From: Halobacteriales archaeon SW_5_68_122
Lineage (GTDB): Archaea; Halobacteriota; Halobacteria; Halobacteriales; Haloarculaceae
Length of the DNA stretch: 38,026 nt
Direction of reading: 5' to 3'
NCBI GenBank assembly: GCA_003022815.1
Contig: PXSL01000106.1
Span: 1 to 38,026 of the forward strand
The notes beneath the pieces are model-generated. The model saw only the letters and a list, made by a program, of their open reading frames with translations. It ran no database searches and was not told the DNA's origin. The position numbers were made by a program, and so were the translations under genes. Shown in pieces: positions 25,141 to 31,984 of the stretch; the first letter of the stretch is position 1; each line of letters begins with the position of its first letter.

Positions 25141-25549
25141 TACCGGCTACCGTACGTCATCTCGGTATCGACCGCACGAGGGCGTACGGTTGCACTGATG
25201 AACAGTACAGTAATCAGCATGAGACGGACGGCAGTCCGTACGAACCGCGATTCCTCTTTCGACGCCGCACCCCGATAGCGTCGGTACCGTTCTCGTGCGC
25301 CGTCGTTGCCCCGCCAGTACCGAGCTGACGAGCTGAAGAGAACGACTGGAAGCGGTCGCTGGGGGATGTAAGGTACGGCCGGCGGCCGGCGCTCGAAAGC
25401 GGGGTGGGGGGTGGGGATGCACCCAAACGGGTGCATCTGATTTTTTTAGTCGCGGGCACATGAATCTTCTGGCCCCGTGTTGGCGGTACGGGCATTCACT
25501 CTGTCAGACGTTATCAAGGGTTTATGTGTCGTCCTACCATCGTACGTCC
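25141..25549. other. Intergenic region with no recognised gene
   Basis: This 409-nt stretch after aconitase holds short open frames without family features or haloarchaeal codon bias. Recognisable elements are the hairpin-plus-T-run at 25416-25447 and the TATA box TTTATGT at 25521-25527 for the SDR gene. Confidence 0.5.
25416..25447 (+). terminator. Hairpin followed by T-run (terminator-like)
   Basis: GATGCACCC and GGGTGCATC form a perfect 9-bp stem around AAAC, followed three bases later by seven T (25441-25447). This is the layout of an intrinsic terminator, and T-runs also stop archaeal RNA polymerase. It is about 280 nt beyond the aconitase stop, so it may end that transcript or an unseen small RNA. 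Confidence 0.6.
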
Positions 25550-26311
25550 ATGGACTTCAACAACGATACGGTGTTCATTACGGGGGCAGGTTCGGGCATC
25601 GGGCGAGCGACGGCACTGACCGTCGCCGAGGCGGGCGGGTTCGTCGTCGCGACGGACATCAATGACGACGGCGGCGAGGAGACCGTCGCCGCCGTCAAGG
25701 AAGCGGGCGGTGACGCCGTCTTCCACTACCTCGACGTGACCGACGCCGAGGAGTTCGACGCGGTCGTCGAGACGGCCGTTGACGAGTACGGTCTCGACGG
25801 CGTCGTCAACAACGCCGGTATCGGTCACCCGCCGGCCACCGTCGAGAACGTCACCGACACGACCTTCGAGTATGTCGTCGACGTGAACCTGCGCGGCGTC
25901 TGGAACGGCTGTCAGGCAACGCTACCCCACCTCAAGGAGCAGAACTCGGGCGCCATCGTCAACGTCGGGTCGCTGGCGTCGTTCCTCGGGATGGCCCGGC
26001 AGTCGGTGTACTCGCTGACCAAGGGCGCGGTATTGAACTTCACGCGAGCGGTGGCCGCCGAGGCCGGCCGCGACGGCGTTCGCGCGAACGCCGTCTGTCC
26101 CGGCTTCATCGAGACGCCGCTCGGCAACCAGTACTTCGAGTCGAAGGATGACCCCGAGGCGGCCAAAGAGGAGGCCGCAAAGCAGTACCCGCTGAAACGC
26201 CTCGGCGAGCCCGAGGAGGTGGCCGACGCCATCGCCTTCCTGCTGTCGGAGCGGTCCTCGTTCGTCACCGGCCACGGTCTCGTCGTCGACGGCGGCTTCT
26301 CGGTCAGCTGA
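25550..26311 (+). CDS. SDR-family oxidoreductase (classical short-chain dehydrogenase)
   Basis: A 253-residue classical SDR, cytoplasmic. Cofactor motif TGAGSGIG (11-18), Asp36 at the end of the second strand (favouring NAD(H)), NNAG (87-90), catalytic Ser141, Tyr154 and Lys158 (YSLTK), and the C-terminal GHGLVVDGGFS. Similarity is to the glucose 1-dehydrogenase / 3-oxoacyl-ACP reductase group; the substrate cannot be told. The frame is open upstream, but the ATG at 25550 begins the fold and has TTTATGT (25521-25527) at leaderless distance. It stands alone between aconitase and the S66 peptidase gene and looks intact. Confidence 0.88.
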   Translation: MDFNNDTVFITGAGSGIGRATALTVAEAGGFVVATDINDDGGEETVAAVKEAGGDAVFHYLDVTDAEEFDAVVETAVDEYGLDGVVNNAGIGHPPATVENVTDTTFEYVVDVNLRGVWNGCQATLPHLKEQNSGAIVNVGSLASFLGMARQSVYSLTKGAVLNFTRAVAAEAGRDGVRANAVCPGFIETPLGNQYFESKDDPEAAKEEAAKQYPLKRLGEPEEVADAIAFLLSERSSFVTGHGLVVDGGFSVS

Positions 26312-26377
26312 CGCGGCCACGACACTTCCTCACACCCGCGAGGAAGGCTTTTGTCCGCGACGGGTCACGCCCACGCC

Positions 26378-27433
26378 ATGGACGAGTTCGTCACGCCGCC
26401 GCCGCTGTCACCCGGCGACCGGGTGGCCGTCGTCGCACCCTCCAGCGGCGGCGCCCACGGTGCCCCACACGTCTTCGAGTTGGGCCTCGAACGGCTCCGA
26501 ACGGTCTTCGACCTCGAGCCGGTCGTCTACCCAACCGCGAGACAGTCCAACGAGTTTCTCGCCGACAGCCCCCGCGCCCGTGCCGCCGATGTCCACGCCG
26601 CGTTCCGCGACCCCGAGGTCGGCGGCATCGTCGCAACCATTGGCGGCCACGACGGGATTCGGGTTCTCCGGCACCTCGACGCCGACGTGCTCCGGTCGAA
26701 CCCGACGCGGTTCTTCGGGATGAGCGACAACACCAACCTCGGACTGTTCCTGTACGGCGCCGCCCTCGTCTCGTACAATGGCGCCCAGCTGATGAACGAA
26801 CTCGCCGTCCCCGGCGAACTGCCGGCCTACACCGAGCGGTACTGCCGACGGGCGTTCTTCGAGGAGTCGCTCGGCGAGTTGACGGCCAGCGACGAGTGGA
26901 CCGACGAACCCTCGACGTGGTGGACCGACCCCACCGAGATGGGGTCGCCGCCGGGCTACGAGCCGAACCCGGGGCCGCGGTGGGCTGGCAGCGACGCCGC
27001 CGTCGAGGGCCGACTCTGGGGCGGCAACCGCTCGGTCGTCGAGTGGCAGCTGGCGACCGACCGGTACCTGCCGGCCGCCGACGCCCTCGACGGCGGCGTA
27101 CTGTGTCTGGAGACCGCCGAAACGATTCCCGAACCCGAGGAGGTGGCGGCGACGCTGACCTGTCTCGGCGAGCGTGGCCTCCTCGGGCGGTTCGGCGCGG
27201 TCCTGTTCGGCCGGCCACCGGCCCGGAGCCACCTCACCGAACCGCCACGCGAACAACGGGAGGCCTACCGCGAGCGCCTCTACGGGGCGGTCACGGAGAC
27301 GGCCGCCCGGTACGCCCCGGCGGCGCCGGTCGTTCTGGGGCTGGACTGGGGCCACACCACGCCCACGGCGCCACTGCCGCTGGGCGGCCGCGTTGTGGTC
27401 GACCCTACCACGGAGACGATTCGGTTCGGATGA
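26378..27433 (+). CDS. S66 family peptidase (LD-carboxypeptidase / MccF-like)
   Basis: A 351-residue S66 serine peptidase-like protein. The N-terminal half has DRVAVVAPSSG (about 14-24), VGGIVATIGGHDG (81-93) and the nucleophile elbow GMSDNT with Ser116. The C-terminal half has Glu245 in LCLETAE and His326 in WGHTTPTAPLPLG, completing the Ser-Glu-His triad of LdcA/MccF. Archaea lack murein, so an MccF-like role cleaving acyl-adenylate or peptide-nucleotide compounds is more plausible than LD-carboxypeptidase; this is inference. The ATG at 26378 has TTTTGT (26350-26355) close to TATA distance. It looks intact. Confidence 0.85.
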   Translation: MDEFVTPPPLSPGDRVAVVAPSSGGAHGAPHVFELGLERLRTVFDLEPVVYPTARQSNEFLADSPRARAADVHAAFRDPEVGGIVATIGGHDGIRVLRHLDADVLRSNPTRFFGMSDNTNLGLFLYGAALVSYNGAQLMNELAVPGELPAYTERYCRRAFFEESLGELTASDEWTDEPSTWWTDPTEMGSPPGYEPNPGPRWAGSDAAVEGRLWGGNRSVVEWQLATDRYLPAADALDGGVLCLETAETIPEPEEVAATLTCLGERGLLGRFGAVLFGRPPARSHLTEPPREQREAYRERLYGAVTETAARYAPAAPVVLGLDWGHTTPTAPLPLGGRVVVDPTTETIRFG

Positions 27434-27486
27434 CGACGCCTGCCGGAGACGGGGCTATTATGCCGGCCAGCCGCGAAACGACGGCC

Positions 27487-27678
27487 ATGGAGTTCAACCT
27501 CCCCGTCGCGTTCGGTGCCCTGATCGCCGTCGTCGCGGTCGGCGTCGGCGGCCTGATAGCCAGCCCGATACCGATGACCACCGGAACCATCCTAATGATG
27601 GTGGCACCGTCGATGCTCGTCTTCGGCCTGCTGGCGTTCGGCCTCGGCGTCAAGCACGGCGAGTACCGGGCGGCCTGA
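27487..27678 (+). CDS. Small two-helix membrane protein (DUF7333-like)
   Basis: A 63-residue protein, MEFNLPVAFG at the start and GVKHGEYRAA at the end, with two hydrophobic helices (about 8-27 and 34-55) separated by SPIPMTTGT. It resembles a conserved haloarchaeal family that I recall as DUF7333; function unknown. An in-frame upstream ATG (27460) would add nine residues, but CTATTAT (about 27455-27461) is at TATA distance from 27487, which favours the shorter form. Confidence 0.68.
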   Translation: MEFNLPVAFGALIAVVAVGVGGLIASPIPMTTGTILMMVAPSMLVFGLLAFGLGVKHGEYRAA

Positions 27679-27954
27679 CGCCCCTTCTCGAAGCGCGCGA
27701 CGGCCGGACGGCTGGCCGTTCGGCGCGAAAAATACTGGAAAAGCGTCGGTTCGGTCCGCCGTAGCCGTTACAGCCGGCTGCGAACGGCGACGAGCGTCGC
27801 GGCGAGGGCGACCAGCGCGGCGGCGACGCCGAAGCCGGCGCCGTCACCGCTACTGCCGTCGTCCTCGGCGTCGGTTTCGGTCTCGGAGTCGTCGTCCTCG
27901 GCGTCGGTTTCGGTCTCGGTTCCGGTCTCGGAGTCGCCGTCGGTCGAGTCGGCG

Positions 27955-28053
27955 CTCTGCATCGAGACCTGCCGTTCGGAGAACTGGTTGATGCCGATGA
28001 CGACGTCGGTGGCGGCCTCCGCGCTGGAGGACTGCCGGACGAGGTACCGCGAC
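27955..28053 (-). repeat. 99-bp exact repeat, unit in copy A
   Basis: Identical base for base to 29135-29233, while flanking sequences of the two paralogues differ at many sites. Encodes SRYLVRQSSS...QVSMQS. The identity ends exactly where the 20-nt insertion of copy A begins. Confidence 0.9.
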
Positions 28054-28073
28054 AGGAGTTCGCCTGGGCGGCG
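28054..28073. other. 20-nt insertion that breaks copy A
   Basis: Between CGCGAC (end of the 99-bp identity) and GCCTCGCCGTCGACG (shared again with copy B) copy A has 20 additional bases. Twenty is not a multiple of three, so it explains the frameshift. Confidence 0.8.
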
Positions 28074-29016
28074 GCCTCGCCGTCGACGTAGACCTCAAGG
28101 CTCTCGGCGTTCTCGACGGCCGACTCGGAGACGGTCGCGATGACGACCTTCCCTTGGCTCTCGGTCCGCTCGACGGTCATGTTGACGCGGTCCCGGCTGC
28201 GCTCCTGGATCTCGACGTCGGTGTCCTGACCGTACTCGACGACGCTCGTGCCGCTCGCTTCCGCGTCGTCGGTGCCGGACTCGGTCTCCGTCGCGGTGTC
28301 GCCGTCGCTTTCGGTCTCGGCGGCGCCGTAAACGTACGCCTCGGCGGTCGCCGTGCCGTTCTGGATCATCCGCTCTTGGGTCTCGTCGGCGTCGGAGCGC
28401 TCCTCGTTGTACTGCCGGTAGACCAGCTGGCTGTCCTCCCGGACGCTGGCCACGACACGGCCGTCCTCGCTGGTCGTGACGTTGCCGTCACCGATGAGGA
28501 TGAAGGTGCCCTGGGCGCCGTCGTCGCTGGTGACGACGACGCGGTTGTCGCCTTCGGCCTGGGCGTCACCGCTGACGTTGGCCTGGACGACCTGCTCGCC
28601 GTCGGTCGAGGTGAACGTGATGACGCCGCGCTGGTTGTCGTTGGCCTCCATGTCGGTGCCGCTCTCGAAGGCCACCGAGGCCTTCGCGCCGGCGCTGTTC
28701 TGGCTGCTGATGCCCGAGCCGTCGATGGCCGTACTGGAGCTGGCGCCGATACCGATGCCGCCATCGGTCTCGCTGGCCGACTGGGCCGTTACGCTCTCGA
28801 CGACGACCGACCCGTCGACGGCGTAGTCCGCGACCGCGTTAGTGTTCGTCTGGAACTGCACGAAAGTACCGCTGTAGGCCTCTCCCTCGGCCTGCTGGGT
28901 CGCGGCGGGCGCCGCGGCCGCTCCGACCAGGGAGACGACCAGTACTGCTGCGAGGACCGCTGATTTGATTCTCATGCGCATGATTTGTTATTTAGTTGAA
29001 AACTTAAGGCTTTCCT

Positions 29017-30096
29017 TTATATTCGACGCCGGAGTGCAACGAGGGCCCCGCCGAGGGCTGCTATTGCGGCAAGCGCGCCGAATCCGGGGCCGTCGGCGTC
29101 CGAAATCCCGCCGTCGTCGCCGGTGTCGCCGTCACTCTGCATCGAGACCTGCCGTTCGGAGAACTGGTTGATGCCGATGACGACGTCGGTGGCGGCCTCC
29201 GCGCTGGAGGACTGCCGGACGAGGTACCGCGACGCCTCGCCGTCGACGAACACCTCGGTGCTATCGGCGCTCCCGAACGTCTCGTCGGAGACGGTCGTGA
29301 TGATGACCTTCCCCTCGCTTTCGGTCCGCTCTGCGGTCATGTTGATTTGGCTCTCGCTACGCTCCTGAACCTCGACGGTGGTGTCCTGGCCGTACTCGAC
29401 AACGCTCGTGCCGTTGCTCTCGGACTCGCCACCGCTCTCGGCGGCACTATGAACGTACACCTCGGCGGTCGCCGTGCCGTTCTGGATCATCCGCTCTTGG
29501 GTTTCGTCCTCCTCGTCGCGCTCGCCGTTGTACTGCCGGTAGACCAGCTGGCCGTCACCGTCGATTTGGGCGACGACATCGCCCTCCTCGTTGACGGTGG
29601 CATCGCCGTCACCGACGACGACGAACGTCCCCTGGGTGCCGTCGTCGTTGGTGACGACAACCCGCTTGTCGCTCTCGGACTCGGCCTCGCCGTCGACGCT
29701 GGCGTGGACGACCTGGCTCTCGCCGTCGGCGCGGATCTGGACGACGCCGCGCTGGTTGTCGTGGGTCTCCATCTTCGCGCCGCTCTCGGAGGCCAGCGTC
29801 GCGCTGGCGTCGGTCCGGCTGTCGACGCTCAGGCCGGCGGCGTCGACGCCGGTGACGCTCGACAGCCCTGCGTCCAGGCCGCCCTCGGCCTCGCTCGCGG
29901 ACTGCATCGACACGTTCTCGACGACGACCGACCCGTCGACGGCGTAATCGGAGACGGCGGCGTCCGTCGTCTCGAACTCGACGAACGCCCCGCTGTAAGC
30001 TTCGCCCTCGCTCTCCTGTGTCGCGGCAGGTGCCGCGGCCGCTCCGACCGCCGATACTACCAGTAGCAGCGCCAACGCTGCCGCTCGAAACCTCAT
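29017..30096 (-). CDS. Secreted PGF-CTERM surface protein, copy B
   Basis: A 359-residue intact paralogue of the gene downstream of it. Signal peptide (about 4-26, AAAAPAA), then an extracellular beta-rich domain with repeated Val-rich strands (VDGSVVVENV, VEVQERSESQINM, GKVIITTVSDE), sequons such as NGT and NVS, QERMIQNGTATAEVYVHSA, DGEASRYLVRQSSS and VIGINQFSERQVSM. It ends in an archaeosortase signal: DGPGF (PGF at 337-339), a hydrophobic helix, then RRRI. ArtA is expected to remove the helix and lipid-anchor the protein. No known function. Promoter TATAATATAAG at 30115-30125 is at leaderless distance from the ATG at 30096. It diverges from a TetR gene, so TetR control is possible. Confidence 0.75.
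   Translation of the reverse strand: MRFRAAALALLLVVSAVGAAAAPAATQESEGEAYSGAFVEFETTDAAVSDYAVDGSVVVENVSMQSASEAEGGLDAGLSSVTGVDAAGLSVDSRTDASATLASESGAKMETHDNQRGVVQIRADGESQVVHASVDGEAESESDKRVVVTNDDGTQGTFVVVGDGDATVNEEGDVVAQIDGDGQLVYRQYNGERDEEDETQERMIQNGTATAEVYVHSAAESGGESESNGTSVVEYGQDTTVEVQERSESQINMTAERTESEGKVIITTVSDETFGSADSTEVFVDGEASRYLVRQSSSAEAATDVVIGINQFSERQVSMQSDGDTGDDGGISDADGPGFGALAAIAALGGALVALRRRI
29135..29233 (-). repeat. 99-bp exact repeat, unit in copy B
   Basis: Partner of 27955-28053. Such perfect identity within diverged paralogues indicates recent gene conversion or recombination, or an assembly chimera. Confidence 0.9.
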
Positions 30097-30114
30097 ACCT
30101 CGCGGTTACCCGGC

Positions 30115-30125
30115 TATAATATAAG
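30115..30125 (-). promoter_or_regulatory. TATA box of surface protein copy B
   Basis: TATAATATAAG (plus-strand reading) is centred about 24 nt upstream of the ATG at 30096 on the minus strand. Confidence 0.55.
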
Positions 30126-30158
30126 TTTCGTGGCCGGACGTGGGACACGATCCCATGC

Positions 30159-30200
30159 CGCTCTTTCAGAGCGAGCGGGCCGCTCGCGGGCGAAACCCGC
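30159..30200. repeat. Three consecutive hairpins upstream of the TetR gene
   Basis: CGCTCT-TTC-AGAGCG (30159-30173), GCGAGCG-GGC-CGCTCGC (30171-30187) and GCGGG-CGAAA-CCCGC (30186-30200) follow each other with slight overlap. The first two have 3-nt loops, as in the array at 22836-23024. They lie between the divergent promoters of copy B and the TetR gene. Confidence 0.75.
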
Positions 30201-30217
30201 AATCATTAAAGTACCTA

Positions 30218-30231
30218 ACTGACTAGTCAGT
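30218..30231. promoter_or_regulatory. Palindromic operator, probably bound by the adjacent TetR regulator
   Basis: ACTGACTAGTCAGT is a perfect 14-bp palindrome between the TATA box (ATTAAAG, about 30205-30211) and the ATG at 30237. TetR regulators commonly repress themselves through such sites, and TGACTAGTCA-type palindromes are familiar upstream of TetR genes. Regulator identity is inferred from adjacency. Confidence 0.7.
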
Positions 30232-30236
30232 CAACA

Positions 30237-30824
30237 ATGCCGGAGGAGACCCGCGAGCGCATCACGAACGCGACTTACAGGGCGCTGTGCGACCACGGCT
30301 ACGCGGCCCTAACGATGCAGGACATTGCCGACGAGTGCGACTGCAGCAAGTCCCTGTTGCACTACCACTTCGACACGAAGGAGGACCTACTCGTCGAACT
30401 GCTGGCCCACCTGCTGGAGCGGTTCGAGGCCCGGGTTTCCGGCGCCGACCCTGGCGACCCCCGCGACCAGCTGGTCGACCTCGTCGACGTGTTCCTCTTC
30501 GGCGACGAGCGGGACCGCGAGGAGCACCGGGCCTTCCACACCGCGCTCCTGGAACTCCGGGCGCAGGCGCCCCACAACGAGGCCTTTCGCGCCCAGCTGG
30601 CCGAGAACGACGCCCGGGTCCACGCGACCGTCGCCGGCGTCATCGAGCGCGGAATCGACGACGGCACCTTCCGGAACGCCGACGCGACCCGGACGGCCGC
30701 CCACCTGCTCGCGGCGGTCCAGGGCGCGCGAATCCGGTGGGTCACCCTCGGCGACGACACCGCTCCCCGGACGGTCCGGGAGGCGCTCGTCGCCGACGTC
30801 GTTGACGGCTGGCTGGCCGCCTGA
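30237..30824 (+). CDS. TetR/AcrR family transcriptional regulator
   Basis: A 195-residue regulator. The N-terminal helix-turn-helix (RERITNATYRALCDHGYAALTMQDIA, key residues ALCDHGY and LTMQDIA, then CSKSLLHYHFDTKEDLL) is textbook TetR. The C-terminal ligand domain (about 60-195) includes ELRAQAPHNEAFRAQL and matches AcrR-type haloarchaeal regulators. It should bind as a dimer and release DNA on ligand binding; the ligand is unknown. A perfect palindrome at 30218-30231 overlaps its promoter, suggesting autorepression. The divergent surface protein genes are the nearest possible targets; no efflux pump gene is adjacent. Confidence 0.88.
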   Translation: MPEETRERITNATYRALCDHGYAALTMQDIADECDCSKSLLHYHFDTKEDLLVELLAHLLERFEARVSGADPGDPRDQLVDLVDVFLFGDERDREEHRAFHTALLELRAQAPHNEAFRAQLAENDARVHATVAGVIERGIDDGTFRNADATRTAAHLLAAVQGARIRWVTLGDDTAPRTVREALVADVVDGWLAA

Positions 30825-30940
30825 TACTGCCGGCCGTAATTTCGTGAACATCTGAATCGATAGTCGTTCGCGTATCCGAGTGAACGAGACGGGAGTCCGG
30901 ACTGCGATTCAAACAGTTACGTCCGGCAGTATGAGCGGGC

Positions 30941-31864
30941 TCACTTCCGCTCGACGTCGCCGGCGACCGCCTCCAGTTCCGACCGGGTGAACGACGGCAT
31001 CGGCCCCGGCGTGGTCTTCGCCAGCGCGTCCGCGGCGACGGCGCCCTGGAGGGCCGTCCTGACGTCGTTGCCCGCCAGCCCCACTAAGAACGCCCCGGCG
31101 AAGGCGCCCGCCGCGCCGGTGCCGTCGACCGTCTCGACGGCCGGAAGCGCGAACTCGTGGACGGTCGAGTCCCGCCAGGCCGCCGCGTCGCCCGCCCGCA
31201 ACAGCGCGACCGTCTCGAAGCCATGTTCTGCGGCCAGCGCGTGGGTGACCCGGGTCGGCTCCCCGCTCCGGCCGAAGACGGCCTCGACGGCCTCGGCCGT
31301 CGCAACGAGCACGTCCACCGCCGGGAGCAACCCCTCCAGCACGTCGCCGTCCGACCCCTCGCCCGCGGTCTCGAACAGCCCCAGCGCGGTCGTCGTCCCG
31401 CCGTCGGCCGCCGTCTTCAGGAACTTCGCGGTCGCCTCCGCCGGCCCCGCCGCGGTCGTCGGCGTCCGCCCCGCGACGTAGGCCGTGTCGGCGGCTTCCA
31501 CCCGCCCGGTCGGCAACGCGTCCATTGACAGCCCCTCGACGGCCGTGTTCACCCGGTCCTCGAGGCGGCCGTCCTCGCGCGGTCCGGCCCCGCGCTCGAA
31601 GAACGTCACGCCCTGTCCGTCGCCGCCGAACTCCGCGAGTACCTCCACCTCCTGGCCCCGTATCTCGCTTGCGACCCGCCGGCCGAGCGGGTCGTCCGGC
31701 AGCCGGGAGAGCCACGCCGCGTCGGCGCCGAGCCGACTCGCCGCCATCGCCGCGTTGCACTCCGGTCCCGTCACGCCGACGGTCAGGGCGTCGGCCGTCT
31801 CGAGCCGTTCCGTCCCGCGCGGCGCCAGCCGAAGCGTCGCCCCGCCGAGAGTCGCCAGTTCCAT
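30941..31864 (-). CDS. PfkB-family carbohydrate kinase-like protein with altered catalytic motif
   Basis: A 307-residue ribokinase-like protein. The substrate half has TGPECNAAMAASRLGADAAWLSRLPDDPLG (core NAAMAASRLGADA), and the ATP half ends with VDGTGAAGAFAGAFLVG (246-262). In active kinases this second signature reads DTxGAGD, with the Asp as catalytic base. Here GAGD is GAAG, so Gly253 stands where the Asp belongs and the nearest Asp is D247. The strand before the ATP site (ALGLFETAGEG, 160-170) also lacks the usual DLNxR-type residues. It may be an inactive or reassigned homologue, or the family variant may use another residue. No sugar-catabolic neighbours; mutL lies 120 bp upstream in the same direction. 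Confidence 0.72.
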   Translation of the reverse strand: MELATLGGATLRLAPRGTERLETADALTVGVTGPECNAAMAASRLGADAAWLSRLPDDPLGRRVASEIRGQEVEVLAEFGGDGQGVTFFERGAGPREDGRLEDRVNTAVEGLSMDALPTGRVEAADTAYVAGRTPTTAAGPAEATAKFLKTAADGGTTTALGLFETAGEGSDGDVLEGLLPAVDVLVATAEAVEAVFGRSGEPTRVTHALAAEHGFETVALLRAGDAAAWRDSTVHEFALPAVETVDGTGAAGAFAGAFLVGLAGNDVRTALQGAVAADALAKTTPGPMPSFTRSELEAVAGDVERK

Positions 31865-31984
31865 ACCGGGGGCTCGCGCCCCAGCGGTTTAATTCGACGG
31901 GGGGTTTCGACGCCGGAGTCCGGTCGCTCCGGCAGCCGGTGCTCCCGGGGGTCGCCCGGTGACCGTCGCTCCCGCTGGCGACCG

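Larger units (their letters stand above)
27768..28981 (-). pseudogene. Secreted AGF/PGF-CTERM-like surface protein, copy A, frameshifted by a 20-nt insertion
   Basis: Copy A of a tandem pair. From the ATG at 28981 (or 28975): signal peptide (about 5-25), EGEAYSGTFVQFQT, VDGSVVVE, NDNQRGVITF, LVYRQYNEERSD, QERMIQNGTATAEAYVYGAAE, VEYGQDTDV and VYVDGEAAAQ, each matched in copy B. At 28073-28054 there are 20 extra bases compared with copy B, which shift the frame. The original frame resumes as SRYLVRQSSS and runs to a Ser/Asp/Glu/Thr stalk and a C-terminal anchor (DGAGFGVAAALVALAATLVAVRSRL type; AGF where archaeosortase substrates have PGF). The span of 1,214 nt is two over a multiple of three. 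Without the insertion the protein would have about 397 residues. Function unknown. Confidence 0.75.
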
